Positions 45,591 to 58,992 of a stretch of 64,000 nucleotides of DNA are shown here, one piece after another (within the stretch, counting starts at the first letter, position 1; the number at the start of each line of letters is the position of its first letter). The stretch spans positions 151,818,113 through 151,882,112 of the forward strand of contig NC_081405.1 in NCBI RefSeq assembly GCF_030272615.1. The letters run 5' to 3'. This stretch comes from Cryptomeria japonica (lineage: Eukaryota > Streptophyta > Pinopsida > Cupressales > Cupressaceae). The translations under genes were made by a program, and so were the position numbers. Under the pieces are notes generated by a model. That model saw nothing but the letters and a program-made list of their open reading frames with translations. It was not told the DNA's origin and ran no database searches.

Positions 45591-48500
45591 CTATTAAATC
45601 AAATAATGGTGGGTGTCAGTCCCAAATGCTTAAAACCACGAACTCTTATATTCTTCTCTTTTCACTCTAATGGGTTCCTCCTCACAAAATTACTTTATGA
45701 AGCCTTAAATTTCAAGAGTATTTTTGATGCTAATAGAGATGGATCTATAGGGGTCCTCATCCTTTAATTAAAAAAAAACTGATAGTAGAAATCCAAAAGG
45801 TCAACCGTAATTCCATAGAATAAGGCATAAAACTGGAACAAGAAAACCTAAAAACTAACAAATTCCCAAAGAAGCTAAAGGTCAAAGTCAAACAACCAAT
45901 ATGCAACCACCCAAACACAATCAACAAATGAACAAAAAAAAATGTTAAATAGCCTTCGATAATTGTACCCAACAACACCATTGGAGCCAACAAACAAGCC
46001 ATTGATGATAATTGAAGCCACATTCTAGTCTTGAGGCACCATCGCCACCTACTTTGGAGAAGGATTTGCGAGACCACCACTAGTCACCAAAGCCTCAAAA
46101 CAAACTCTAGGTATTGTAAACTTTTCAAGTCCTAATGTTGCAATTATTTAATATTTGTAAGATATTATAAATGTTGGATAGTGAGAAGAAACATCACAAA
46201 TGGAGGGAATCATTAAATTTGTATGTTGGCACTCTTTGTCACATGTAATTGCCCTATGATGCTTGTAAGAAATCAGTGAAGAGGGGGTTAAAGGGTGGAC
46301 TACTGGACTATGAAAAAACATCTTTGACCAACATTTTTTAGCCATTTGGAGGAGGCATGTAAGAGGAATAATGATACCTATGTGGAGTGCTAGGGGGTTA
46401 CACTTGACCACCTTGGTTGTAGGGATAAAAACGGTAGTTACATTCTAAGTGAAACAGTGAAGGGAGTTGTTTATGTCACACTAGCGCAGCAGAGTGGTGG
46501 AACAGTGAATTCGAGGATGATATGGGATCTTGGTATTTTGTTTTGAGACATACAGGTGTAGAAGGCAGTCGATTTGGTATACAAGTCCAAATTTAAATAA
46601 ATAAATTAGTAAATAAAATTGGAAGGGGGGCCGACTTGGTGATTATCATTAAATTGTTAATTGATAATTATTACATAAATTTTAAATTAGTTTCTTGAGC
46701 TGACCTGACCCAACCAGCCCTAAGGCTGTTTTATCCTTGCAGCCGACTTGTGTGTGAAGGATATTAATAGGAGTTTGAATGGAGGAAATAACATTGAAGT
46801 TTTATTTTGTTAATGGCATTAAACAAATGCTGCTGTTGCTGGGTCGGAAATCTCAGTTACTGGTATAGGAGGGACAAAACCCCTACCTATTCACATTCTC
46901 AGTTTGTCTGCTCTGAGTGCTGTATCTTTAATCACATCCACTAGTCTGAGCAAGTCCATAAGGATCACATTCTCACCCAGATATGCTTGCGATAACTACC
47001 AGGGTGACAATAAACATTGAATGGCAGAGATAACGAGCGCAGCTCTTGCCAGGGGGAGTATCGTAGTGCATCAAGATCTCAGGCATGTTGATGTTTGCAC
47101 CTTACAAGGCAAGCCTGCAATCAACAATTGGTCCAGTATCTAGCCAGGATGCATAACAGTATGAATCTATATCATTCCTCTCATATCTGCATTGTCTGAG
47201 TTTGGTACTGAATGTAATACAGTCAGTTATTTTCACTCACAAAGTTGTAACACATGATTTCATGAGTGAAGGAACCCGATTTGTTTTCTGAATTGTTTAG
47301 TTTATCTGAGTTGATTTTTTTAATCTGAAAGTAAGATTAGAAATTGCAAAATTGCTATTGTGAGTTTCTGCACTATTTCTGATGCTGGTTAGTCTTACAA
47401 CTGTTCATAACCTCTCGTAATCTTAGATGGATAAGATTCTTTTTAATCAAATCATGGATAAGTTAGAGGAATATTTTAGGGGAATTAGTACTACTATTAC
47501 TAGTTAGTGTTTTAGTAATTTTTCCTTATGTTCAAGCACATTACTCATACTGCTCTTGGAGATCCAAACACTGATCTTGCATTTGAGACTGTCCCAGGAG
47601 AGTAGTTTAAGTCTTAAGATTATTTACTGTCTGTAATTTTTTCCATAAATTTCACAAAAAATTCATTTGCATTCTTCTAATTATTGAATAAATTAACTTT
47701 GCAACTCTTAGAAAGTTTAACAAATGCAGCAGATCAAGATTGTAATACTGTCTTAGAAAATTTCTTTAAGGCTAGAATTTTGTTGTTAATTTTGAAGCTT
47801 CCACAGTAAGGAACATAAATCAGATGTCACCACTGCCTCCTCTTGACCAATCCGGCATGCAAACTGCCCTTGGAGATTATAAGGCTGAGCTGGTGCTCTC
47901 TGCAGAGTAACTGAAAGCTATATTCTGTTTTTAATTATTCTCAGAAATTCCATATAAAATCCATTTGCGTTTCCTTTTTTTCTTTGAGTTTCTCTTTATC
48001 TTGATATAAAATTAAATTCTTAGATTTGAAACACTTAATAAGCACCGTGGATTCTGGATTTCAGTCTCGGAGGATTTCTTGAAGGTAAGAAAAATTAAGT
48101 TTTTATTTCTGTTGAAGCTATATTACAGATCAGGAACATAACATGAGATGCCACTCTTAGTTTTTGAGTGCGTCTACAATGATGCCTTCATCTTTTGGGA
48201 TGACAATAGTCTACAGGATTTTTTTATTAGTTGACCTAAATCTTGCTCCTCATTTGTGTTTTGGATACGCATTGGGCATTTATCTTATTTATTTTTATAT
48301 TTCTACATTAACTTCAAGCCTTTTTTGTTCTTTTTTGAACATTCATGCTAATTTGAATATAAATTTACTGCCACGGATAACTCCAGTGACAGTTTGCTAT
48401 GACATGCAGTATGTTATCAATTTAGTTGTTACTCTTTTGTGGAAGGGTGAATTTGTTGAGAAGCCTTGATTTAGTTGATGCTTTTTCTTATAGTTTCAAG

Positions 48501-49021
48501 TTTCAACTGAACTGAACTCAATATGATTCCCACCATAGATTGCGGAATGCATCTGTTTTTAATGATGTGAGGTGGCAGCTACATTGCCCTTTAAATATGC
48601 CTTTTTTTATTAACACCGACTTGAGATAAACTCTTGTAAAACGTGAAAGTCAATTCTTGTTGAAAAATAAATTTAATGTTAACCTACTTTTTAATCTGCA
48701 ATGTTATATCATAAATACTAATGGTTGGTAATGCACATTTATTATTTTGGATATAGGTGAGGTTGCTTGCTTTGAATTTAACTTCTTAGTAGTGTTATGT
48801 TTTTTAATATTTGTGATTATTCACTTGATGAAACTGGGTTGATTTGGTGTGTAAATACTAAAAACCTTTGGTGTGTTAATGTTGTCTGGAATCTTGTTAT
48901 CATTTCACCCCTGCTAGATATATGCATTAGATTTGGGTACTAAGCCTAATGCTGTTGGACTATAAGAGTAAACTCGGCTCCCACCACAGTTGATGTTCAC
49001 AAGCACATGGAAAATCCATAC
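45591..49021. other. Intron stretch with no recognised feature
   Basis: About 3.4 kb of AT-rich DNA. The ORFs at 45757-46080 and 46148-46411 (minus) have no motif and a composition that reflects base bias. No repeats of note were seen. Confidence 0.5.
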
Positions 49022-49265
49022 TTAGCTGGCAGGTAGTTGGAATTGACAAATATTTGTATTACAAATGAATTTGTGAAGAGGGTATTAAATGTTTATGCAA
49101 AATTTGTGGAGCTGAATAACAGTTAATGATAGACAGTGTATCTTTAGCTGGCAGGTAGTTGGAATTGGCAAATATTTGTAGTACAAATGAATTTGTGAAG
49201 AGGGTATTAAATGTTTATGCAAAATTTGTGGAGCTGAAAAACAGTTAACGATAGACAGTGTATCT
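49022..49265. repeat. Exact-period tandem duplication of 122 bp
   Basis: Copies 49022-49143 and 49144-49265 both begin TTAGCTGGCAGGTAGTTGGA and differ at four positions. They are directly adjacent. High identity suggests a recent event, about 850 bp before the splice acceptor of exon 2. Confidence 0.95.
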
Positions 49266-50119
49266 TTGTTCATGTTGAATGATACATATTTTAGATTTTT
49301 AGGTAGGCATAATATGATGTATCTGTATGCCAATGTGTAATGCTTTTAATGCTGATGTATCGAGTCTTTTTTGAGACCCCTTTCCATGGAAATAATAAGA
49401 TCAATAATGAGCTACGGTAGATGTTGCAACCAATATCTTGGATTTTTTTCTGAATAAAGAGCCTATACAATGTTTGTTGAATGGTAAATTGATAGAGTCC
49501 TTGGTCTATGTTAATAACAGGATAAAAATAACTGATTACACTTCAGACACGCCAAAAACTGTAGTTCATTCCCTATCATATCACAAAAATATTAATGTGA
49601 TATTTTATAAGAATTCAACTGCATGATTTGTGAGTCAAACTATTTGATCCATATCTCATAAGTAGTGGTTCAAGTGGTTCACAAGAACACTTCTCTTAAG
49701 AGCTTGGATGGTCTGCTTACCACTCGTTGCATCTAGTTGATGCTAACCAGGGTGAAGCATTGGGATTAACCAGGAGGTCATGAATCCCAGAACTACTCTG
49801 AATCAAGCATGGAGTTTGCCGCAACATTGGGTCCACTTAGTTTGCTAACCCATTTGCAAAACCTTTATTAAGCGTTGTACTTTATGAACAATTCATTGTA
49901 GAGCTCGTAAGCTTCATTCATTAACAAATAGAAGCAGCACGTGGTTCAAAAATATTTGTTGCAACAATGTTTTGCTCTACTGTAGGAGAGACATGATGTA
50001 CTAGTGTTGCATTTTGTATTCTAATCATATTTCATTCTTAAGTTTCACTATGTATTCATCTTGTAATATATGCCTAGATTATTGAGTCTTTTACTAGATT
50101 CTAACTATACCAATGACAG

Positions 50120-50455
50120 GTTGCAGAACGAGCTCTTTTCTTATGGAATAATGACCATATAGTGGGTTTGATAGCTCAAAACCGCAATGTGATTCTTCCA
50201 CTCATTTTTGAAGCATTGGAGAGGAATACCCGGAAACACTGGAATCAGGCAGTCCATGGTCTAACATTGAATGTGAGAAAAATGTTTATTGAAATGGATA
50301 ATGACCTTTTTCAGGAATGCCAGCGCAAATTTCTAGAAAATGAAGAAAGAGCTAAAACAATAGAAGACAAGCGGGAACTGACCTGGAAAAGATTGGAAGA
50401 AGTTGCTGCATCAAAAGCTGGAAATACACAGCCCTTGCTTGTAACTCGGTCATGA
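50120..50455 (+). CDS. PP2A B56/B' regulatory subunit, exon 2
   Basis: This exon encodes residues 436-546 and stops at TGA 50453-50455. It continues the B56 core directly from exon 1: VAERALFLWNNDHIVGLIAQ, then LPLIFEALERNTRKHWNQAV, NVRKMFIEMDNDLFQEC and the basic helix ending EERAKTIEDKRELTWKRLEE. The tail is a short AASKAGNTQPLLVTRS. The total of 546 residues is normal for plant B' proteins. The exon start is fixed by the acceptor ATGACAG and by phase 0. GTG at 50162 is an internal valine codon, not a start. No lesions are seen, so the gene is likely expressed, provided the 22.8-kb intron is spliced. Confidence 0.96.
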   Translation, partial: VAERALFLWNNDHIVGLIAQNRNVILPLIFEALERNTRKHWNQAVHGLTLNVRKMFIEMDNDLFQECQRKFLENEERAKTIEDKRELTWKRLEEVAASKAGNTQPLLVTRS

Positions 50456-50770
50456 AAAGGTCAGGGATTATACTTAGAAGCTTTAAATGGGAGATTCATG
50501 ATTGATGAGTTAAGGAAGAATCCGTACTGTTGGAGGGAATTTTATATGGGCTTCTTTGCATGGCTTATTATATTTAATTGGATGGAAGTCCAGTGAAGGC
50601 ATAGCTTGAAGCATGTGTGCTTCTCAAGTGTGTCTGTGTATGAAAAATGGATCCAATGCTGTAATTAAAAGGAGTGGAAAGGTTTTATGGACTTGGCTTG
50701 TGTGCAAGTCAAGGAAATTGTAATGTATCAATCTGTTTGTATTCAAATGCGAAAGAATATCCACTGATTT
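50456..50770 (+). other. Probable 3' UTR of the PP2A B' gene
   Basis: T/G-rich sequence follows the stop codon, with TTGTAATGTATCAATCTG near 50720, a plausible plant far-upstream and polyadenylation region. No canonical AATAAA is seen, so the end is approximate. Confidence 0.45.
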
Positions 50771-53700
50771 TAGAGTTCATATTTGCCATAAGTGCTTTTG
50801 TCCTCTTACTTTTGTTGATGTTAGATAGCTGATCTTTCTGTGCTTCCAATCACTTTCCTATTGCATACAAAGCCAGGAATATATACATGTATAGACTTGA
50901 GTGCAAGCGGCACTGTTAGTTGAAGAGTGAACTTCTAAGAATGTATTATTCAATAATTATAACTTACGTTTTTGGCCTTCAATAATTATTGTATACTCTA
51001 AAATTAGTATTTTATTTTGGTTTGACATTAAATAATAAAATGGAACTAGCGATTTGTATTTTATTTTGGTTTGGCAAAGTGTTGGATACAAAGAAGTTAT
51101 TGCTCATAGCGTATGTCATTTTGTCATGGATTTGTCATCTATTTTCGTATGTCATCACTGATTCAATGGGTTGACTTATTGTTAACTAATTTTTGCTACC
51201 ATTTTGATTGGCTACACTAAACATAATCTTCAGGTAGTTCTCCAAACGAGCAATACTTGGTTTTGTTTACCATATAATCAAAGATATAAGCTCTTATCAA
51301 CAAAACACTGAAGAACATTTGTACCTGTAAGTTCTGTTTACGTCTGGGCTATGCGTGAAGATTAAATTCTTCTGCAATTTTGTAATGCAAGGTAGCTGCC
51401 TCACATTAGAAGAGTTAGTAGCTATTGAAGATGCAGTGTTGGGCTAGCAGTGCAACTTAGATGACAGTTATGTTACCAAAGCATTGCAAATACAAGGATG
51501 CTTTTTCTGTTTCTTGCCGAGGCCATTACGATAGCTAACTAGTGTTTGTAAATGTTTAACAAAGGCAGATAGAGCAATTCTTTAAATGTGTGTGAAGACG
51601 GATGATGCAATTTAGTAAGCTTAAGGTTTTGTGTATCGTAGATGAGCATTCTGGTAAATGAGTCCTGAAATATTTAACAGCCCTCAGAGCAATTTTGGAT
51701 TTGTTCAAAGACATGCAACTTTGTAATTGTACCTGAAGTCATGCGGTATGATTTCGCGCATCATAAAGTAGCATTTTGGCTGTGTTGAAAACAAGGTTTG
51801 AAGGGGTCCCGTAACCCTTCACAACAAGATATATACAAACACAGTTGGAGAACAGCATATAAGTAGCTAAATACGATTGGCTACAGGGAAACAGTAGTGA
51901 AGAGCCAAGCTGTCACACTAAATGCAGCCAGCAACACATGCATTTGAACCCAAGATGCTAACAAAACAAATAAAGATGGCCAACTATGCCACCTTTGGAC
52001 CCTCTCTAATGTTCAGAGCACCCAAAACTTGGGTGTGGGAGGCTCAAACATGTTTAGGATGACCATGTTTTTTCCTATGGACAGTCTTCCATGGAATATT
52101 ATCATCCAAATTTTCAGATTGAGGGGGTAGGTGATGGTTATCCTTAACTGCCCCCAAAGGCGACGAGTCAGGAACTGTCAGCTTTAAGAGAGCACCCAAG
52201 GTATATGATCCTTAGATTCGACCCTCGGCTTCAAAGAGTCTCAAGGTGGAACAGTCTTATCCCATGGAAGATAACCTGTCAGAAGTCGCAAAAGATACTG
52301 CAGCACCTGGGGCAAGTCCAATGCCCTTGTTATGTAACAGTCCTTGTCCTTGTCATGAAGTACATTGGCTTTTTTTGCCTAGGCATTTCATATGGTTGAC
52401 GAAGGGTCAGATGAGAATGATGTACAATGCGGCCCTACCCTCATTAGTTGGTGTTTTGGAAGGTCATTTGGACCTAAAAAAAATAAAATGGGGTTTTTGT
52501 GACAGCAAAAGGAATTAAAAAGAAGATTGGAACATATTAACATTGTGAAACATATCTGATATAATCATTGTGAAATATTGTGACAGCCAAAGGAATTAAA
52601 GGAAAAAAAAACATATTTTTGCTTTCTATTTCTTTCATCATGATGATCCTATAGATCATGTAGTATGATCTGAAATGTTAATTGAAGATATCATAGTGCA
52701 AACCAGAAAAGAAAAATACAAACATTATGGGTTGCGGAAATTATATGACTTTAATATCTAATATTTATGCGCATGGCAAAGTAGAGACGAGACAATAGCT
52801 ATACTCAACCCTTTAGTATAGCACACAACATGACGTCATAGCTTTTCTACAACCCTCTAATCTTGGACGAGGCTTGGTACTAGTGCCCCATATGACATCT
52901 TTCTTTTATGTTATGGGCCTGTTTTGATCAGGCTGTTGTATACGCAATATAACACGTATACGAGTGGTATATTCTTGCCATAAAAATTGGCTCACAACTT
53001 TATCTCCATCTGTTATTACTATCTTGCATTCTTAGGAATTGGATTTATTTCCTATAGCTTTCCTTAATTAATCCTGTTTACATTTACAGGTAGAATTGAT
53101 CCAAGTCAGTTTCGTATATAAATTTGAACCTTGAACATTCAAATATGAAAATCCTAATGAACACTTATTCTCACTAGCCATTGTTAGTTGACTATTGTAT
53201 GTGTTCTTTAAGGGCACTATACATTGGAAATCATGTTGCATTTTCTAACCCATGTATACACCATAGCAACATAATTGAGGATTCTAATTGTATTGTTAAA
53301 TTCAATTTTTTTTTTTTAGGCATATTGCATGTTTGCTGCTTTTCACATAAACATTAATTATTACATATATTATAAATCTTGTTTGAGACAATTAGAATAT
53401 AAATCAAATGTTGACTATTGATTAATTATGCATTCTGAATCTGATCATTAATTGATCAATCATTAGGTCTTTACAGATGCAATTTGGAGTTTCATTAGTG
53501 TGTGACAGGTGTGAAGATGAGAACTTGATTGAGGCGGGGATCATCTAGCTTTCTCGAAGCAGGTGGCATGATGGGATGCACACACGTAGTTTATTTTGAT
53601 TGAATATTTTGAATGAGATGATCAACCCAAATTATGATTAAATTGTGAAATATGTTTACTTGATTCGTTCGATAGAAATGAAAAAAAAATATTGCAACAA

Positions 53701-54172
53701 TAGTTATTTATTCTAAATTGATGGTTATTAAATTAATTTTTTTTTATGTTATTAAATTTATTTATTTATTTTTGCTTTGTAATCTCCTAAAAATATAACC
53801 CCTAATACATGTGTAGAGAAATAAAAATTAGGACTATATTAGACACATAATTATCAACTTGAGTGATCTTATGAAATAAAAAAGAACTAAAACTGCCACC
53901 ACGTTTGTTAAGGAAAAAATGTGGGAAATTTATTATTAAAGTTGAAAATGGAGTCACCCCTAATTCTGAAAAAGAAAAGAAGTTAAAAACAAATGAAAAT
54001 CATGCAGCTACGAGTGCAAGGGAGAGGGAATTCTATTTTAAAGCTGCTTCTTTTTCATTTGCATTCATAAAAAGGGAGGGAGAACTTGGCGTATGCAAAG
54101 GAGTTTTGACATGAAAGTTTTAATAGTTATAGTCTACTATTCTTAGATTTGTTTTATAGTCTCCTATTCTTA
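50771..54172. other. Intergenic stretch with no recognised gene
   Basis: About 3.4 kb of AT-rich DNA. The ORFs at 52246-52518 and 53905-54114 have no motif. A short phrase, TGTGACAGC.AAAGGAATTAAA, is duplicated near 52499 and 52580. Nothing else was identified. Confidence 0.5.
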
Positions 54173-56259
54173 GATTAAGATAATGAGGGCAATGTTTTTG
54201 ATTAAAAGGCAACGTTAATTAGGGCGCCAACCTTCTAAACCCTTTAACTTATTTAGAGACTATAAAAAAGAAAGGCCCGCAGGCAAAAATAAGACTACAA
54301 CACACGAGAACAATCCTTGAACAAACAAGATGTCTAACCTACAACAACCCAACCCCAACTTAAAGAGAGGAATGGACACCCGATCCTTGACAAGGAGGGG
54401 TATGGAGAGGCGGGGAGGACTTCCCCTTCCGCTTGCGACAAACGACAGTCCAAGCGATACTGTCATTGGGATCATCAAGAGAATGATCAAGCGGTAAGGA
54501 ACCTGTATGAAAACCATCAGTAGAACCCACCGAGTGTTGCTACAAGACAACAACTGACTGTTGTAGAATAAGAGGGGGAACAACATCAGGCTATTGTAGA
54601 GGAGCGACATCACGAGCAGAATTAGGTGGTGTAGAGCGGAGCTACAAATTAGAGGCGATAGAAGTTGAATCTGCTAGGGCGGGAGGAGCCAAAACAGTGG
54701 AATCAACCACAACATTAGTAGCAGTAAGAGGCACCTCAACCTCCTGAGAGTTGTTCGAATTAGGATCAACAACATGGATGGTCAAATGATCAGCAGTAGT
54801 ATCCTTCCACCAAGCAACAACACCTTTGTGGCGTGAGATAGAGCACTCCAAAGCAAGATGACCCATAGAGACACATTTTCGACAGCGAAAGTGGAGGCCC
54901 TCAAAATCCAACAGCTGTGTCCAAGGCCAATCCCAACCATGAGAACCACATCTTCTTGAGAGGCGAGGAGATGTCGATATCAACTAAGATGCGAGAAAAG
55001 GTAGTGTTGTCCATTAAAGACATAACATCATCGACTTTTAAAAAATGACCAATAGAGTTACCGATAGCGTCATAGCAAGAATGCTCCCAAGAATGAAGAG
55101 GGAGATTTGGAAGGCGAACCTAACTAGATGCACATTTAGTTCAGTGAGAGGGTTAAAGGAAGTTGTCCAAGGCTTAATAGAGAGGAAATGCTACTTCTTT
55201 TACCTGAGTAAATTAACTTAGATCTACATTATTATATCTATACATGATTAAGATAATGAGGGCAATGTTTTTGATTAAAAGACAACATTAACTAGGGCGC
55301 CAACCCTTTAATATAGTTAGAGACTATAAAAAAGAAAAGCCTGCAGGCAAAAAGAAGACTACAACACATGGGAACAATCCTCGAACAAACAAGATGTCTA
55401 ACCTACAACAACCCAACCCCAACTTAAAGAGAGGAATGGACACCCGATCCTTGACAAGGAAGGGTATGGGGAGGTGGGGAGGACTTCCCCTTCCGCTTGC
55501 GACAAATGACAGTCTAGGCGATACTGTCATTGGGATCATCAAGAGAATGATCAAGCGGTATGGAACCTGTATGGAAACCATCAGTAGAACCCACCGAGTG
55601 TTGCTATAGGACAACAAGTGACTGTTGTAGAACATGAGGGGGAACAACAAAACGCTATTGCAGAGGAGCGACATCAGGAGCAGAATCAGTAGGTGTAGAG
55701 CAGAGCTACAAGTAAGAGATGAAAGGAGTTGAATCCGCTAGGGTGGGAGGAGCCAAAACAATGGAATCAACCACAACATTAGTAGCAGTAAGAGGCACCT
55801 CAACCTCCCGAGAGTTGTCTGAATCAGGATCAACAACATGGATGGTCAAATGATCAACATAAGCATCCGTCCATCAAGTAGAAACACCTTTGTGGCGTGA
55901 GATAGAGCACTCCAAAGCAAGATGACCCATAGAGAAACATTTTCGACAACGAAAGGGGAGTCCCTCAAAATCCAACGGTTGTGTCCAAGGCCAATCCCAA
56001 CCATGAGAACCACATCTTCTAGGAGAGGCGAGGAGACGTCGATATCAACTAAGATGCGGGCAAAGGTAGTGTGGTCCATTAAAGACATAGCATCGTCGAC
56101 CTTTAAGAAACAACCAATAGAGTTACTGATAGCCTCATAGCAAGAATGCTCCCAAAAATGAAGAGGGAGATTTGGAAGGCGAACCCAACTAGATGCACAT
56201 TAAGTAGTTCAGTGAGAGGGTTAAAGGAAGTTGTCCAAGGCTTAATAGAGAGGAAATGC
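54173..56259. repeat. Tandem duplication of about 1,015 bp
   Basis: Copies 54173-55191 and 55246-56259 both begin GATTAAGATAATGAGGGCAA and end GAGAGGAAATGC, separated by 54 bp. They differ by a few percent. The unit includes 12 bases of what seems to be flanking DNA before the LINE-derived sequence, so the duplication came after insertion. Confidence 0.93.
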
Positions 56260-57257
56260 ACTCCCCAAGCCCACAACTGCCCAAAATCGAATCCCGACCA
56301 GTCGAAGATGTAAAAGAAGCAATGAAAAGCCTTTAGCACAAGAAAAACGATCAATATTATGAGCCACCAAAGGCCTCCAAGAGTCACTCACCCAACGGTG
56401 GAGGTTTGGTAGTGAAGGCCAAATCCCAGAGAATTTGCACACTAAAGTACAACGTTGGTAGAACCCAATGTTGTCCACTAGACTTATAGAATCCACAAGA
56501 GGCAGTCAAGTCATGTCACAAACCCAAGCACTACGTTGCACAACACAAGGAGACCAAGGGAGCACACCTTGCAACAATCCCCCAAGCGCAAGCGAGGGGT
56601 TTGAACCTATGACCAAGCTCTGATACCACTTGTTAAAAGTGCGATTGTCATTGCACCAAAAGATCGACCTGTTAATGTCCAATACAACCACTAGACTTAT
56701 AGAATCCACAAGAGGCGGTTAAGCCATGTCACAAACCCAAGTCCTATGTTGCACAACAGAAGGAGACTAAGGGCGCACACCTTGCAACACACATATTGTC
56801 CACAACCCACCACAGGGGAGGATTTGGCACAAGGAAGAGGACAAACCCCCTTGGAGGGATGGGCAACAGATCTGGCCACATGAGCAAAGCTATGCCTGCC
56901 AACAAAGGAAGGTCTGGGCTGGACCTTAGCACCCACAACATCTATAGTAGCCAACTGAGAAGCATCACCTTGAGAGTCAACATTAGCAACTCCCCCTAGA
57001 ATAGGAACCATAAGTGGAGGAGGGCACAAACCAACACCAATACCCACGACATCATTCACAATAGAGATACCCACAAAACCCTCAAGGGAGGGGGCATGCA
57101 AGCCACCCACACCAATACCATCACCACTGAGGGGATCCATGACAGGAGTTGCCACTGCAGAAGGTATTGAGCGCGAGGAAGTGTTGTTGCAGACACAATC
57201 GATAGAAACGATTTTTGAAATTGCCTCTCGAGCGGGAGCAGGAGCCATTGCAGACAT
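54640..57257 (-). pseudogene. LINE ORF1: DUF4283 and CCHC knuckle, broken and partly duplicated
   Basis: From ATG 57257 on the minus strand, an open N-terminal segment (MSAMAPAPAREAISK) runs to about 56697. A duplicated stretch with an insert follows (56789-56477). Then comes the DUF4283 start ALVCKFSGIWP-like (here TLVCKFSGIWPSLPNLHRWV, near 56450), then FNPLTELLNVHLV near 56220, and a knuckle near 55930 of the form FRCRKCFSMGHLALEC. The second copy of the duplicated part repeats this: FRCRKCVSMGHLALEC near 54880, with all four metal ligands. ORF1 binds RNA in the transposition particle. Frameshifts make it inactive. Confidence 0.75.
56477..56789. repeat. 97-bp direct repeats flanking a 117-bp insert with a tRNA-Met primer-like motif
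   Basis: Copies at 56477-56573 and 56691-56789 share ACTTATAGAATCCACAAGAG and GCACACCTTGCAAC. The insert 56574-56690 carries, on the minus strand, TGGTATCAGAGC (56628-56617) followed by TTGGTCATAGGTTCAAACCC. The first is the LTR primer site, directly after TTTTAACA, an LTR-like end. GGTTCAAACC also fits a Pol III B box. It interrupts LINE ORF1. Confidence 0.75.
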
Positions 57258-57315
57258 CGTTATTATCCCAATTATGCCCTAGAATATCTTTGAATATATA
57301 ACGAGGGCAATGTTT

Positions 57316-58262
57316 AGATATATAGGCGAAAAATATTTATCTTATGTAAAAATAGATTAGCTTATAGGTCAAAAGATACAACGAACCTATTAATATCTAC
57401 TTATTCTTTAAGAGTATTATACTTATGTCGAAGTTTTGAAATTAGTAGTTTAATTTATGAGCTATTTTTCCTTCTTTGATTTTAAAGAATAAGAGTTTAA
57501 GATTTAATGTTGGTATCTCTATGACTTTATATTACTTACATAATTATATAAATTATTATTAATAAAAAAAAAATTAATCTCAGTTTCATTAGAATTATAA
57601 AATATACTTTACGATTATAGTACAACTTTTTGAACATCCCTTTTTTATACCATTCTTTATGTTTAATTAACTACCACTGGTGACTTAAAGTTATTTCTCT
57701 TGAGTAGCAATGAGTGTATGAAGTATTTTGGGATAGGTTTGAAGTAGAATAATCTATATTGATTAAAACATTATATTAGTTTATAATACAATGATCCCAT
57801 CCTTCTTTTAACTTATTTTTAGAACCTTTAATGAATCGAAGACCCTTGAGAATAAAAAGTTTAGATTATATTTTATTTATTGAATTAATTTAAAGGAGTG
57901 TATTCTAGAGATTTGAATAGATGTTCAAGGGAGGAAAATAATTTCTAGTTGATATATGACATTAGAAGATTTAGTCATATTTGGAGATAAACCGTACATA
58001 TTTTGAAACGAATATCATCTAGAGTTACTTAATTGAGGTTTAAAATGGAGTTCTATAGTATACATAAATTGGAGCTAAGATAAAATTGCTATCAAAGCAT
58101 ATGTGTTGATTCCTTGATGAAATATGTTTAAACCAACCACACATCCTTATACAATATTGTATATTTTTAAAAAAAATTTACTAAGAGGAGGTATTTTTTA
58201 TTTATTTATTTTTTCGTTTAGAGGAACTATGTTAAATTAATTAGTATGTTAATTAATGGATG
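57316..58262. other. AT-rich stretch with no recognised feature
   Basis: No ORF, RNA or repeat was identified between the LINE-derived unit and the foldback structure. Confidence 0.55.

Positions 58263-58992
<730 letters not shown>

Larger units (their letters stand above)
27353..50119 (+). other. 22.8-kb intron of the PP2A B' gene
   Basis: This is a GT-AG, phase-0 intron of 22,767 bp. The donor is CAG/GTTTGT. The acceptor is CAATGACAG/GTTGCA, with a branch-point-like TTCTAAC about 17 bases upstream. It lies between codons for two adjoining, highly conserved residues, so the gene model is firm. It contains a MITE, a LINE ORF1 fragment, a gypsy remnant, two solo LTRs, a hAT remnant and several tandem duplications, listed separately. 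In 27353-28659, 29127-30199, 30620-31506 and 44249-44829 I recognise nothing further. Reading through the donor would add six codons and stop at 27371-27373. Confidence 0.93.
54185..57315 (-). mobile_element. LINE-derived unit carrying ORF1 but no ORF2
   Basis: It is flanked by the 13-mer GAGGGCAATGTTT at 54185-54197 and 57303-57315. A third copy at 55258-55270 is explained by the tandem duplication. On the minus strand it starts about 45 bases before an ORF1 ATG (57257), carries DUF4283 and a zinc knuckle, and runs into a short untranslated end with a five-A run at the target repeat. Reverse transcriptase, endonuclease and RNase H are absent. It is probably an internally deleted or non-autonomous LINE copied in trans. 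Confidence 0.65.

Noticed and set aside
45757-46080. 107-residue hydrophobic minus-strand ORF
   Set aside because: No motif, no neighbours, and a composition explained by base bias. Probably accidental.
52246-52518. 90-residue plus-strand ORF as a possible small gene
   Set aside because: No recognisable motif, overlapping alternative frames of similar length, and no splice or UTR signals.
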